Assembly: GCF_002808045.1 (NCBI RefSeq)
Contig: NZ_CP025000.1
Location: 310,001 to 374,000 of the forward strand
Origin: Idiomarina sp. X4
GTDB lineage: Bacteria; Pseudomonadota; Gammaproteobacteria; Enterobacterales; Alteromonadaceae
Direction: 5' to 3'
DNA length: 64,000 nt
The translations under genes were made by a program, and so were the position numbers. The notes beneath the pieces were generated by a model, which saw nothing but the letters and a program-made list of their open reading frames with translations, was not told the origin of the DNA and searched no databases. Numbering within the stretch: position 1 is the stretch's first letter; each line of letters starts with the position of its first letter. Shown one piece after another: positions 43,643 through 53,091 of this stretch.

Positions 43643-45587
43643 ATAAACCTCCATTCTTACGTTGTCGGTAGCGTTTATCGGCCATCGCAAACACACCACC
43701 TACAGCCATGATAATGGCACCCAACCATATCCAGCGCACAAAGGGCTTGACGTAAAAGCGTATTGCCCAGGCTCCATTTTCTAGCGGCTCACCCATAGCA
43801 ATGTAGATATCTCTTAACAGGCTGGCATCGAGCCCCACCTCTGTCATACTGGTTCGCTGAACGCGGTAAAAACGCTTTTCACTGGTGACTTCGGTGACAA
43901 GATCACCATTTTTAGTCACCGTAAACTCTCCGGAGTCAGCGTCGTAGTTCGGCCCCTCTCGGTGGTCTAAGGAATCAAAGCTGACGTTGTAGCCGATAAT
44001 TTCAACCGACTCTCCCGGCGCCAGAGCAATGTCACGCTCTTGTTCATAATGCGACACTAACGTAATACCAATTAAAGTCACGGCGAAACCAATGTGACCT
44101 AGTACCATGCCCCAATGACTCCCCGATAACCGAGTTATGCCGTACAGACCCTGCTTACGTTGCCTGACCGTTTGCTGTACCTCGGTCAACGTGGCAAGGC
44201 CGACCCAGAATGCTAGAAATAGTCCAATAACGACCATGGCCGGTAGCTCATCAGCCCATATTTTCGGGAGTGTGTAAGCAAGGACAATGGCAAGGCTAAG
44301 CGCCAACGCAATCGGTTTTAATAGCGGCTTAAGTGCCTGTCGACGCCAGCGCAACAGAGGCCCCAGCCCTACCATCAGAGCAAATGGAATGACAAGCCAG
44401 CTGTAGACACCATTGAAAAATGGTTCACCAACCGAAATGCTACCCAAACCGATTTCTTTATGAATCAAAGGCAGCATAGTCCCCAAAAAGACAACTGCCA
44501 TTGCCGCCATCAATAATACGTTGTTACCCAGCAACATGACTTCGCGGGAGAACAGCTCATACCGGCTGTAGCTCTGCATTTGTCCCGCTCGCATGCCGTA
44601 TAGAATTAGAGAGCCGCCAATAACCAAGGCTAATAGCACCAGAATAAACAAACCGCGGGTTGGATCAGACGCAAAAGCGTGCACTGACACCAAAACGCCG
44701 GAGCGAACCAGGAAAGTTCCCAAAAGGCTCAAACTAAAGGCGGCTATTGCCAGTAATACCGTCCATGACTTAAAACTGCCTCGCTTTTCGGTCACAGCCA
44801 ATGAATGCAACAAAGCGGTGCCGACAAGCCATGGCATAAAGCTGGCGTTTTCAACCGGGTCCCAGAACCACCAACCGCCCCAGCCGAGTTCGTAGTAAGC
44901 CCACCAGCTGCCAATGGCAATTCCCAGAGTCAGGAATATCCATGCCGCCAATGTCCAGGGCCGAGACCAACGCGCCCAGGCCGCATCAAGCTTACCCGAT
45001 ATAAGCGCCGCAATGGCAAACGCAAAGGCCACAGAGAAACCGACATATCCCATATACAATAACGGAGGATGAATGATCATGCCCGGGTCTTGTAACAGCG
45101 GATTTAAGTCACGTCCATCGACAGGAATCAGCGGTAAGGCGCGATCAAACGGATTCGACACCGTTAGCATAAACAAGTAGAAGCCAATGCTGATTAAGCC
45201 AAGAATCGCTAACACCCTCGCCACCATTGGCAAAGGCATAGAACGCGAAAACAGTGCTACCGCCGCAATCCAGCCGGCCTGCATCAGCATCCAGAGGAGA
45301 AATGACCCCTCGTGTGAGCCCCATACCGCCGTTACCCGATAAGCAACCGGCAAGTCTGAGTTGGAGTTAGCTGCCACATAAGCAATACTGAAGTCATTGC
45401 TGACAAAGCCCCACACTAATAATCCAAACGCCACAGCGGTAAAGAAAAATTGTCCTAGAGCAAAAGGTCTTGCCAGTGACATCATGCCACCATGGCCTTT
45501 TATTGCCCCCCACAGCGGGTAAAACGCCAGCAAACAAGAGAATGCCAGCGCGATAGCAATCGCGAGATGGCCTGCTTCCGCTATCAT
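43635..45587 (-). CDS. ccmF: Cytochrome c haem lyase subunit CcmF
   Basis: A 650-residue inner-membrane protein with many TM helices. The tryptophan-rich WWD haem-handling motif [20 protein letters not shown] is near residue 235, flanked by conserved histidines in [14 protein letters not shown] and LLHSLAVT. It takes haem from holo-CcmE and ligates it to apocytochrome c. It overlaps ccmE by four bases and ccmG by eight. Confidence 0.96.
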   Translation of the reverse strand: MIAEAGHLAIAIALAFSCLLAFYPLWGAIKGHGGMMSLARPFALGQFFFTAVAFGLLVWGFVSNDFSIAYVAANSNSDLPVAYRVTAVWGSHEGSFLLWMLMQAGWIAAVALFSRSMPLPMVARVLAILGLISIGFYLFMLTVSNPFDRALPLIPVDGRDLNPLLQDPGMIIHPPLLYMGYVGFSVAFAFAIAALISGKLDAAWARWSRPWTLAAWIFLTLGIAIGSWWAYYELGWGGWWFWDPVENASFMPWLVGTALLHSLAVTEKRGSFKSWTVLLAIAAFSLSLLGTFLVRSGVLVSVHAFASDPTRGLFILVLLALVIGGSLILYGMRAGQMQSYSRYELFSREVMLLGNNVLLMAAMAVVFLGTMLPLIHKEIGLGSISVGEPFFNGVYSWLVIPFALMVGLGPLLRWRRQALKPLLKPIALALSLAIVLAYTLPKIWADELPAMVVIGLFLAFWVGLATLTEVQQTVRQRKQGLYGITRLSGSHWGMVLGHIGFAVTLIGITLVSHYEQERDIALAPGESVEIIGYNVSFDSLDHREGPNYDADSGEFTVTKNGDLVTEVTSEKRFYRVQRTSMTEVGLDASLLRDIYIAMGEPLENGAWAIRFYVKPFVRWIWLGAIIMAVGGVFAMADKRYRQRKNGGLYE

Positions 45588-46066
45588 TGCTCACCATCCT
45601 CGTAAGGTTTATTTGGGTTTACGTGCTTAATGCCTTTCATTTTTTCAGCCAGCTCTGGTGGCATATACTCTTCGTCGTGCTTTGCTAATACTTCGGACGC
45701 TTTTAAAACCGTCGGTTCAACCAGCTCACCTTGCGCAACAATACCCTGCCCTTCGCGAAATAAGTCCGGCAGAATACCTTGATAAAGCACTGTGATCTCA
45801 GGGCCTGTATCAGTAATATTAAACGACACTTCCAGGGTTTTCGGGTCGCGCTCAACCGAGCCTTCAACGACCATTCCGCCCACTCGCATGCGTTGCCCGA
45901 CTTGCGGTTTTTGTTTGCCGTCATCGGCACCTTCAACGATTTCACTCGGCGTATAAAACAAATCAATACTTTGGCTTAGCGCGTATAGCATCAGTCCGGT
46001 CGCTATAGACACCCCGAGCACTAAAATCAGCACCCAGGTTAATCGTTGTTTACGTCTTGGATTCAT
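45584..46066 (-). CDS. ccmE: Cytochrome c maturation haem chaperone CcmE
   Basis: A 160-residue periplasmic haem chaperone with an N-terminal TM anchor at about 10-29 and a beta-barrel. His130 in [13 protein letters not shown] is the residue that forms the covalent haem link, at the same number as in E. coli. It shuttles haem from CcmC to CcmF. Confidence 0.96.
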   Translation of the reverse strand: MNPRRKQRLTWVLILVLGVSIATGLMLYALSQSIDLFYTPSEIVEGADDGKQKPQVGQRMRVGGMVVEGSVERDPKTLEVSFNITDTGPEITVLYQGILPDLFREGQGIVAQGELVEPTVLKASEVLAKHDEEYMPPELAEKMKGIKHVNPNKPYEDGEQ

Positions 46067-46075
46067 ACATCTCTC

Positions 46076-46279
46076 CTACTGCGACACAGACCGTTGGCGC
46101 TTGGCCAAACGCTGCTGACGATTCTGCAATTGCTGGCTCTTTTTCTTCAGGGATTGACGAGCCATAGCGGTTTCCAGTGCGACCAACGCAATAACGACAA
46201 AGCTCAAGAAAAAGGACAGCCAAACATACAAGCCGTAGCCACCCATGGTAATAAAGTCCTGAAAACTGTCGAATGCCAT
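46076..46279 (-). CDS. ccmD: Haem exporter subunit CcmD
   Basis: A 67-residue small membrane protein with one TM helix at about 16-38 preceded by the usual GGYGLYVW start and followed by a basic tail rich in Gln, Lys and Arg. CcmD helps release holo-CcmE from the CcmABC complex. The start overlaps the ccmC stop by one base (TGATG). Confidence 0.9.
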   Translation of the reverse strand: MAFDSFQDFITMGGYGLYVWLSFFLSFVVIALVALETAMARQSLKKKSQQLQNRQQRLAKRQRSVSQ

Positions 46280-47016
46280 CAGTTTTTCTCCAGTTCATTC
46301 TGCGCCCAGGGGCGGCCTAATTCGTGTCGTAGTATCTCATTTTTTAACCGCATCATCACCAGTGAAATGGTTAAAAACAGAAAGCCCGCCAGGCATATTA
46401 ATAACGGAATAAGCATACTGGTCGCTATCGAAGGTCTCTCAAACTTGGTAATGGTCGCTCCCTGGTGCAAGGTGTTCCACCACTCGACGGAGTAATGAAT
46501 AATAGGCAGGTTAATCACCCCCACAAGTGAGAGTATGGCTGCAGCTTTCGCGCCAGTTCTGACGTCATCAAACGCAAAGTACAGTGCCATAACGCCAATG
46601 TATAAAAACAGCAGAATCAGTTCGGAAGTGAGGCGTGCATCCCACACCCACCAAGTGCCCCACATTGGCTTACCCCAAATGGCTCCGGTTAATAATGCGA
46701 CAATCGTCAACGCAGCGCCAACTGGAGCTATTGCCGGAATTGCCCACTCCGCTGTTTTAATTTGCCATATCAGTGCTATACCACCCATTATCGCCATACC
46801 TGAGTAGGCGCCCATCGAAAATATAGCCGCTGGCACATGCAAAAATATAATTCGATAACTGTCACCTTGTTGGTAGTCAGACGGCGCAAAAGCTAGCCCC
46901 CAAACCACACCAACAGCCAAAGAGATAAAGGTTAATGCTGCAAACCAGGGCAGTAACTTATCCACCAGTCGGTAGGTCGCTTCAGGCTTTGCATAAGGGT
47001 GTAACCATCGCCACAT
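46279..47016 (-). CDS. ccmC: Haem exporter / CcmE haem-loading protein CcmC
   Basis: A 245-residue inner-membrane protein with six TM helices. WWD motif WGKPMWGTWWVWDARLTSE is near residue 115, and two conserved haem histidines lie in IFLHVPAA near 60 and in IIHYSVEWWNTLHQGA near 180. It places haem on CcmE. It lies one base after the ccmB stop. Confidence 0.95.
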   Translation of the reverse strand: MWRWLHPYAKPEATYRLVDKLLPWFAALTFISLAVGVVWGLAFAPSDYQQGDSYRIIFLHVPAAIFSMGAYSGMAIMGGIALIWQIKTAEWAIPAIAPVGAALTIVALLTGAIWGKPMWGTWWVWDARLTSELILLFLYIGVMALYFAFDDVRTGAKAAAILSLVGVINLPIIHYSVEWWNTLHQGATITKFERPSIATSMLIPLLICLAGFLFLTISLVMMRLKNEILRHELGRPWAQNELEKN

Positions 47017-47017
47017 A

Positions 47018-47701
47018 TTAATTCACACTCATTTTTATGCCCGCTGCTATCGCCAGCGGAGACAATGTTATGGTTAAAACAGAAATAGCCGCCAGAATAG
47101 CCAACTGGCCGTGGACTGCAAGCCCCATAGAGGCATTTTCAACAGCGGCGGTGGCAAAAATCAAAAGCGGGATAAATAACGGAATAAGGATAAGGCTAAT
47201 TAGCGAACTGCCTCTTTGCACCTGCAGTGTCAGTGCCGCACCAATTGCTCCAAGCGCGCTCAGCGCTGGCGTGCCTAGCAGCAGGCTGAGCGCTAGCGCC
47301 CACCAACCTTGCAATGGCAAACTTAACAACAGCGCCAGCAGGGGTGACAAAATAACGAGAGGTAATCCGGTTAACAACCAGTGTGCCATCACTTTTGCGG
47401 TTGCCGTAAACGCTAGCGGCTGTGGCAATAAACACAACTGCTCCAGTGTGCCGTCCTGAAAGTCATCTTTAAATAATCGTTCTAAGCCAAGCAAGCTGGC
47501 CAACAGTGCCGCCACCCAAATAATTCCCGGCGCAATACGCGCAAGAATATCAGGCCCAGGCCCGACACCAAGAGGGAACAACGTCACCACCATTAATAAA
47601 AAAAGCAGCGGGTTTAAGGCGTCACTGCGTCGACGTGCGGCAATGCGCAAGTCACGCTTGAGTATCGCAAACCAAACTTGCCGCATGGACGGGTTAATCA
47701 T
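47018..47701 (-). CDS. ccmB: Haem exporter permease CcmB
   Basis: A 227-residue inner-membrane permease with about six TM helices, partner of CcmA in the ABC complex that frees haem-loaded CcmE. LNPLLFLLMVVTLFPLGVGP near residue 30 is typical. I chose the ATG at 47701: GAGG lies 6 bases upstream and the start overlaps the ccmA stop by 8 bases (ATGATTAA). An ATG at 47713 would add four residues. Confidence 0.92.
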   Translation of the reverse strand: MINPSMRQVWFAILKRDLRIAARRRSDALNPLLFLLMVVTLFPLGVGPGPDILARIAPGIIWVAALLASLLGLERLFKDDFQDGTLEQLCLLPQPLAFTATAKVMAHWLLTGLPLVILSPLLALLLSLPLQGWWALALSLLLGTPALSALGAIGAALTLQVQRGSSLISLILIPLFIPLLIFATAAVENASMGLAVHGQLAILAAISVLTITLSPLAIAAGIKMSVN

Positions 47702-48368
47702 AAGCCACCTCATTGTCCATTTGCGAAGTTAGGCTTAAATCAATCAGTTTGGGAGACAAGTTCGACAACGTCAGTGACTGATGTGACGTAAAGATAATAC
47801 AGCCGCCGTCATTCAAGTGCTCTGCAAAGCGCTTTTGCAGTAACCCAACGCCTTGCACATCTAAAGAAGTGAACGGCTCGTCCAGAATCCATAACGTTGC
47901 GTTATTCGCCCATAACCGGGTTAAAGCAACCCGGCGTTGCTGCCCCGCCGACAACCGACCAGTAAGCTCGTCTTCCAGAGCAAGCAGCCCCAGCTTTTCC
48001 AGTAAGTCCCAGCCATCAGTATTGGGGTTAGCTGTGAGTTGCTGTTGCCAATAGAAGTTTTCCAGTGCGGTCAGCTCGCCTTTTACAGCAGCTTTATGAC
48101 CAATAAACAGCAATTGCTGACAGTAATCCTGCCAAGCGTCGCGCAAATCAGAGTCGTTAAACTGGATGCGGCCCTCTGTGGGCTCTAAAAGCCCGGCTAG
48201 CATTCTCAATAACGTCGACTTGCCCGCGCCATTCGGACCAGTTACCTGCCATAACTCACCAGGGTGTAACTGGAAGCTCAGCTCATCAAACAATACTCGA
48301 CCACCACGCGTTGAGCTAAGCTGCTCGGCATGCAACAGTGGCACTTTAGCGGTAGTTTCTTGTGTCAT
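47694..48368 (-). CDS. ccmA: Haem exporter ATP-binding protein CcmA
   Basis: A 224-residue ABC ATPase: Walker A GPNGAGKSTLLR near residue 40, signature LSAGQQRRVALTRLW near 140 and Walker B LWILDEPFTSLD near 158. It drives release of holo-CcmE from CcmCDE. It is the first gene of the ccmABCDEFGHI-mlaA-rssB run on this strand, with a divergent FliK-like gene upstream. The shared intergenic space of 78 bases must hold both promoters. Confidence 0.94.
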   Translation of the reverse strand: MTQETTAKVPLLHAEQLSSTRGGRVLFDELSFQLHPGELWQVTGPNGAGKSTLLRMLAGLLEPTEGRIQFNDSDLRDAWQDYCQQLLFIGHKAAVKGELTALENFYWQQQLTANPNTDGWDLLEKLGLLALEDELTGRLSAGQQRRVALTRLWANNATLWILDEPFTSLDVQGVGLLQKRFAEHLNDGGCIIFTSHQSLTLSNLSPKLIDLSLTSQMDNEVAYD

Positions 48369-48446
48369 GAGGATTTTACTACTGAGCCCTTACTGGTAAG
48401 CTGACGCAAATGCCACCGAGTCTACCATAAAATTTGAGTAAAGCGC

Positions 48447-50171
48447 ATGGCTGATATCACGCAACTGTTACAACAAATGCTGAACGCTCCAGAGCGCTCT
48501 ATGGCTCGTATTGATAAGCAAAACATCGCAACACTTGCACGCATTTTAACAGGCGCGAATACTGCAGGTAGCAATTCAGCTTCAACCGCCAGCAAGCCAA
48601 CCTTGCAAATACCCGCGTCTATACTCACGCCTCAAACCGGGAATAAAGCCCAGCAAACTTCGCCGCCGCAGATACAAGGCGCGAGCTGGCAATGGCCGAA
48701 CCCGCCAAAGGCACTGTTAACGCAACTGCCCGCTAAACTGGCAAGCAGCACACAATTGCAATTACAAATATCCATGCCGCAGGGGAACAAGCCGGTTGTA
48801 CAAATCATCATTAGCCAACAGACACCCACTGAGCCAGCGCAGCCGGGACAACAGAAGCAAGTCACGCAAGCACCTCCAGGCAATACAGTAAACACACAAA
48901 TTGGCAAAGTTGAAATACCGATTACCCAGCTGCCGCCCAAGCTTGTTAAAGCGTTGGTCGATAGTCCGCAGGCTTCGCAAATACTTAAAATAAATCAAAG
49001 TGCCAGAGCACCACAGCCGGCAGACAAGGCGCCGCTCAACGTAGCCCATCCAATTCAGCTTTCGCGTGGTATCGCCATTAAACAGGCGCATCAGTTGAGT
49101 CCGCAGCAGTTTCAGCAAGCGCTACAAACACTGATCACTCAAATAAAAGCACAACTTTCTACGCAACCTTCCGTGCCCCCCAGTAATGCGGCAAACGCGT
49201 CATTAAAGATTCCTGAATTGTCTGCGCTTATTGCCAAAATAAACACCAGTGTCAATACAGCGACAACGTCAGGCGCTAGTGCAACCAATACGGCGTCTAC
49301 GACTCAAACAGCACAAGCGGCACAGACCGCCGCAACCTTAACAGCGGCTTTGCGCTCACCCTCTAATGCCATTGAACAGCTCATAAAAATCGTGTTGCAA
49401 CAACAGCCCTCTGGCGAATCCATGCAGCGCCCGGAAGCGTTACAGCGTTGGATTAACGACTGGTTTGCGGCGCGTCCGGTCAGTGTGCAGTCAAGCCAGC
49501 AAATGGGGTCACTTGGTCAAATGCTAATGACGCTGCTGGGGCTGAGCTTACAACAGAACAATCAGCAACAAAGCACCGCACAAACAAGTTTGCAATCTTT
49601 GCCGAAGCAATTCACTCAAGCATTGATCCAGCAGGTGTTAAACCCGTCCCCTGACGTTGCAGGCGATGTGCGGGAGCGCATTAATCAACTGTTGCTGCAA
49701 TTGCCACAGCAGCAATTGCAACGACTGTTACAGTTATTCACTGGCGTACTAAACTCTGCCCAAAGCGCTCAGGCCCGGCTACAAGACTCACCGATGCAGC
49801 AGCCTGAGTATTTCATTTTGCTGCCGACTGACCCACAAAAGGCTGGACAAAACGAGTTGCTTATTCGCCCGGAGCGAGAGCCCAATACGCCGGAGCAGGA
49901 GGGGCGCACGTTATGGCTTTTTACCTTGCGCTTTGAGTTAGAAGCGACAGGCGCTTTACTGGTTAAAGGCCGGTATCATCCGCAGGGCTCGTCAGTCGAC
50001 TTTTATGCCGAGTCACCTTCAGCGCAAAGAACTATCGAGAAACACCTGGAGCAACTGGAAAAGCGACTGTCCGATTTAGAGGTTAACAGTGTGAAATTTC
50101 GCGTTCAGCAAGGACGAATTCCGGAAACCTTGGCGACACAACAAAGCGGCATTATTCGGGTGAAAGTATGA
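48447..50171 (+). CDS. FliK-like flagellar hook-length control protein
   Basis: A 574-residue protein, very rich in Gln, Ala, Ser and Thr and largely disordered over residues 25-440. The C-terminal domain at about 450-574 (LWLFTLRFELEATGALLVKG, then HLEQLEKRLSDLEVNSVKF) looks like the Flg_hook domain of FliK that switches export specificity at FlhB. The next gene encodes an FlhB C-domain paralogue, which supports the assignment. A main FliK would be expected in the hook/basal-body cluster elsewhere, so this may be a second, divergent member. The four-base overlap (ATGA) couples it to the next gene. Confidence 0.65.
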   Translation: MADITQLLQQMLNAPERSMARIDKQNIATLARILTGANTAGSNSASTASKPTLQIPASILTPQTGNKAQQTSPPQIQGASWQWPNPPKALLTQLPAKLASSTQLQLQISMPQGNKPVVQIIISQQTPTEPAQPGQQKQVTQAPPGNTVNTQIGKVEIPITQLPPKLVKALVDSPQASQILKINQSARAPQPADKAPLNVAHPIQLSRGIAIKQAHQLSPQQFQQALQTLITQIKAQLSTQPSVPPSNAANASLKIPELSALIAKINTSVNTATTSGASATNTASTTQTAQAAQTAATLTAALRSPSNAIEQLIKIVLQQQPSGESMQRPEALQRWINDWFAARPVSVQSSQQMGSLGQMLMTLLGLSLQQNNQQQSTAQTSLQSLPKQFTQALIQQVLNPSPDVAGDVRERINQLLLQLPQQQLQRLLQLFTGVLNSAQSAQARLQDSPMQQPEYFILLPTDPQKAGQNELLIRPEREPNTPEQEGRTLWLFTLRFELEATGALLVKGRYHPQGSSVDFYAESPSAQRTIEKHLEQLEKRLSDLEVNSVKFRVQQGRIPETLATQQSGIIRVKV

Positions 50172-50449
50172 CGGACAAAAAAGAGAAGCAAGCCATTGGG
50201 CTGTCGTACGACGGCTTTAACGCGCCCAAAGTTATCGCTCGCGGGTTTGACGAGTTAGCTGAAGAAATTATTGCCGTCGCCAAAGAGCATGGCGTGTTAG
50301 TTCATGAAGATCCGCTCTTGTCAGACTCACTTGCCAAACTCAATGTTGGTGATGAAATTCCGCGCGAGCTTTACATTATTATTGCCGAAATTATTGCTTT
50401 TGCTTATTTGTTGGACGGTAAGTTTCCGCGACAATGGGAGGAAGGTTAA
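50168..50449 (+). CDS. FlhX, FlhB cytoplasmic-domain paralogue
   Basis: A 93-residue soluble protein that matches the C-terminal piece of FlhB/YscU left after autocleavage (IGLSYDGFNAPKVIARGFDELA and VHEDPLLSDSLAKLNVGDEIP). It lacks the membrane domain and the NPTH cleavage motif. FlhX proteins in other gammaproteobacteria can stand in for the cleaved FlhB fragment and tune the export switch. Its end overlaps the convergent DUF2802 gene by four bases. Confidence 0.85.
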   Translation: MTDKKEKQAIGLSYDGFNAPKVIARGFDELAEEIIAVAKEHGVLVHEDPLLSDSLAKLNVGDEIPRELYIIIAEIIAFAYLLDGKFPRQWEEG

Positions 50450-50883
50450 CCTTTACGCTGGTGCAAGGATACCAACAATTCTGCTTCTGCCTGAGGTAGC
50501 TCACACTCTTGCATCAGCTCTTCAACCGTTGCGCCACTGGCTACTAACTTACTTGCTCGATGATATAATTTTGAGCCCGGATCCTGCTCAGCCAGCTCCT
50601 GAAGCTTTTCCTGTAATCGACGTTGTTCGTCATTAAGTGTGGCAACTTGCTGTTCTAACTGCGCCAGTAACTGCTTTTCGGCGAAGTTAGTCTCTGGTTT
50701 CGTCTCATTCAGCTGCTCTTTTAAGGAAAGCACTTCGGTCGCCGTCTCAGTGAGCATTAACAAGCGTTGTTGCTGACGCTCAATAAGCTCGGCCTGGCGA
50801 CGCGATGTCATAATAACAGCAACCAACGCAATCAGCGCCAGCCCAAGAGCCAGCGCTGATATTGCAATAAGCCAAAGTGTCAT
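50446..50883 (-). CDS. DUF2802 membrane-anchored coiled-coil protein
   Basis: A 145-residue protein with one N-terminal TM helix at about 4-27, a Gln/Glu/Leu-rich coiled coil at about 30-95 and a small C-terminal helical domain (YHRASKLVASGATVEELMQ) typical of DUF2802. Genes of this family regularly follow cheW in polar-flagellated gammaproteobacteria. Function is unknown; the C-terminal part looks like a helix-turn-helix fold. It is the last gene of the chemotaxis unit, 21 bases after cheW. Confidence 0.85.
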   Translation of the reverse strand: MTLWLIAISALALGLALIALVAVIMTSRRQAELIERQQQRLLMLTETATEVLSLKEQLNETKPETNFAEKQLLAQLEQQVATLNDEQRRLQEKLQELAEQDPGSKLYHRASKLVASGATVEELMQECELPQAEAELLVSLHQRKG

Positions 50884-50904
50884 GGTTAAACCACCCGCTC
50901 GCGA

Positions 50905-51408
50905 TTAACCCAGACGAGAAATTTCATCCCACTCGTCATCAGTCAGCATTTTATCCAGATCAACCAAAATCAGCAGTTCGTCATCCCGGTTGCTGACGCC
51001 TTGAATGAAACGAGCACTTTCGTCGGTACCCACATTCGGTGCGCTGTCTATTTCAGAGGTTTTCAGGTAAACCACTTCGGCAACGCTGTCAACCAAAATG
51101 CCGATAACCTGCTTTTCAGACTCGATAATAACAATACGTGTGTTATCGGTTACTTCGGTTGGTTGTAGACCAAAACGAAGACGAGTGTCGATAACCGTTA
51201 CTACATTACCACGCAGATTTATGATGCCCAGTACATAGTTAGGCGCTCCGGGTACTGGCGCTATTTCGCTGTAACGAAGCACTTCCTGAACCTGCATGAC
51301 ATTAATGCCATAAGTTTCATCGTCAAGCTGAAACGTAACCCACTGCAATACTTTATCGTTACTGTCAGCGTCCGTTTCATTTTTGATAGCGCGATTATCT
51401 TTACTCAT
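50905..51408 (-). CDS. cheW: Chemotaxis coupling protein CheW
   Basis: A 167-residue adaptor that joins CheA to chemoreceptors. After a charged 25-residue extension the CheW fold begins (LQWVTFQLDDETYGINVMQV), with the receptor/CheA-contact segment GIINLRGNVVTVIDTRLRFG near residue 70. A VDSVAEVVYLK segment follows. It lies 18 bases after parP. Confidence 0.95.
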   Translation of the reverse strand: MSKDNRAIKNETDADSNDKVLQWVTFQLDDETYGINVMQVQEVLRYSEIAPVPGAPNYVLGIINLRGNVVTVIDTRLRFGLQPTEVTDNTRIVIIESEKQVIGILVDSVAEVVYLKTSEIDSAPNVGTDESARFIQGVSNRDDELLILVDLDKMLTDDEWDEISRLG

Positions 51409-51426
51409 GTTTCACTCCGCCATGCG

Positions 51427-52299
51427 TTATTTGTCTTGCTGGATATGTCCCAGGCCGTTATCCAGAAGTGTAATCAATGCGTTTACATCGAGCAACGCAC
51501 ACATTCTGTCACGAACCACTCCGGCCAGCCACGGCCGCTTATTAGTGCCTTCTTTACGCCATTGAATGGCTTCGGGTTGCAATGGTTCGCTGGTTACCAA
51601 TTCTTCACACAACAGTCCCCATGGACTGTCATTTAACGTTATAAGATACTGGTAGTCTAATGATTCTTCCAGCTCTTCCGTGTATTTCTCCGGCATAACC
51701 CAACGAGCGGTATCGACAACCTGCAGCTTGTCTTCACGCTCTGTCATTATGCCTTTAAACCATTTTGGCTTACCCATCAGCGGGCTGATTTTCCCAACCT
51801 GATGAATGCCACCTAAACTTTTCAGTGGCACCGCCAGTGTTAAACCAGCCACTTTAAAAAACAGCGCCTGGAAATCGTCTTCCATGTACTCAGACATGGC
51901 ATCTGGCTGCGCGTCTTCCGTTGGCGCCATTTCGTCAATATCTGTATGCGTTGCGACGTCTATCTCATCGTCAACCTCAACGCTCTCTTCAGTTTCTTCG
52001 ACTTGTTCAGTGACAACATCCGGCTCAACCTGAGTATCCGCTTCTACCTCGACCTCAGTCTTAGCAAGCGCCTCTCTAGTATCAGTATCGTCCGCTTTTA
52101 CAGAAACTAAAGGCAATAAGTCTTCATCTCTGTTTAAAGTCACCGACTCTTGTTCGGTCACTTGCTGTATTTTCGGCGCGGCCTGCTCGAGCAGTTTCTT
52201 CACCGGCTCGTTATCAAACTCAACGACCTCATCCTCAAGCAGTAACGCATCGAGGTACTCGGTCATTGCCTGTTCACTGCTGGAGTGTTTGCTGTTCAT
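51427..52299 (-). CDS. parP: ParP, CheW-like polar array-tethering protein
   Basis: A 290-residue protein in two parts: a low-complexity acidic N-terminal half (to about residue 145, rich in Glu, Asp, Val and Thr) and a C-terminal CheW-like domain (LFFKVAGLTLAVPLKSLGGI onward). This matches Vibrio ParP, whose C-terminal AIF domain inserts in signalling arrays via CheA while its N-terminus binds ParC. The position between a ParA-like ATPase gene and cheW is the conserved ParC/ParP order. The N-terminal half here is acidic, whereas I recall a proline-rich one in Vibrio. Confidence 0.85.
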   Translation of the reverse strand: MNSKHSSSEQAMTEYLDALLLEDEVVEFDNEPVKKLLEQAAPKIQQVTEQESVTLNRDEDLLPLVSVKADDTDTREALAKTEVEVEADTQVEPDVVTEQVEETEESVEVDDEIDVATHTDIDEMAPTEDAQPDAMSEYMEDDFQALFFKVAGLTLAVPLKSLGGIHQVGKISPLMGKPKWFKGIMTEREDKLQVVDTARWVMPEKYTEELEESLDYQYLITLNDSPWGLLCEELVTSEPLQPEAIQWRKEGTNKRPWLAGVVRDRMCALLDVNALITLLDNGLGHIQQDK

Positions 52300-52302
52300 A
52301 AC

Positions 52303-53079
52303 TTAGCGAAGCTCCATTTGTTGTAAGTGAATAAGCAATGACTGATAGGCCAACACACCTCGTGACTTCGGCGCATATAGTGACGGTGGTGTCTGTTCAT
52401 TCGACGCATCGCGGAATTTGGTATCGATAGGGATCATGCCGTTCCAAACCGACTTACCGTACCGACCAACAAGCTTCTTATACGTTTGTAATGACGCATT
52501 GGTTCGTTTGTCGTACAAGGTGGGGATAATGGTATACGGTCGCTCTTCGCCACGTGACTTCTGAATGAGCATAAGCGTACGCATCATTCTGTCCAAACCT
52601 TTCAACGCCAGGAATTCCGTCTGCACCGGTATGAGCACCCGATTACAACAGGCTAATGCGTTAACCATGAGCACACCGAGCACCGGTGGAACATCAATAA
52701 GCACGTAGTCGTACTCATCAGCGACAGAGGCTAAGCCTTTTTTTAACACCAGGCCCATTCCACCTTGCGTACCAAGCTTTCGATCCAGTGTCGCTAACGC
52801 CATGGTCGCGGGCATAATATTGAGGTTGTCGAAGTCAGTCGGCAAAATGCATTCGCGCATCAATTCACGGTTAACCTCTTTACCGGCGCTGAATACATCA
52901 AAAACGCTGTGAGTCAGCTCTTCGGAGTCAAAGCCAAAGTAATAGGTCAGTGAGGCATGAGGGTCAGTGTCAATACATAACACTCGCTTACCTTGTTCAG
53001 CCAATAGCCCCGCCAGAGCGACTGTTGTGGTGGTTTTTCCCACGCCACCTTTCTGGTTAGCTACCGTCCAAACAATCAT
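52303..53079 (-). CDS. parC: ParC, ParA-like ATPase for polar chemotaxis array placement
   Basis: A 258-residue ParA/MinD-family ATPase. The deviant Walker A motif is NQKGGVGKTTTT at residues 8-19, and the Walker B-like segment is YVLIDVPPVLG near 125. There is no helix-turn-helix and no parB or parS next to it, so chromosome partition is unlikely. Lying between cheB and parP it matches ParC, which recruits chemosensory arrays to the old pole in Vibrio. The name should not be confused with topoisomerase IV subunit ParC. Confidence 0.88.
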   Translation of the reverse strand: MIVWTVANQKGGVGKTTTTVALAGLLAEQGKRVLCIDTDPHASLTYYFGFDSEELTHSVFDVFSAGKEVNRELMRECILPTDFDNLNIMPATMALATLDRKLGTQGGMGLVLKKGLASVADEYDYVLIDVPPVLGVLMVNALACCNRVLIPVQTEFLALKGLDRMMRTLMLIQKSRGEERPYTIIPTLYDKRTNASLQTYKKLVGRYGKSVWNGMIPIDTKFRDASNEQTPPSLYAPKSRGVLAYQSLLIHLQQMELR

Positions 53080-53091
53080 ATACGCACCTTA

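Noticed and set aside
52303-53079. A chromosome-partition ParA locus near an origin
   Set aside because: There is no parB, parS, dnaA or gidAB nearby; the chemotaxis context fits ParC instead.
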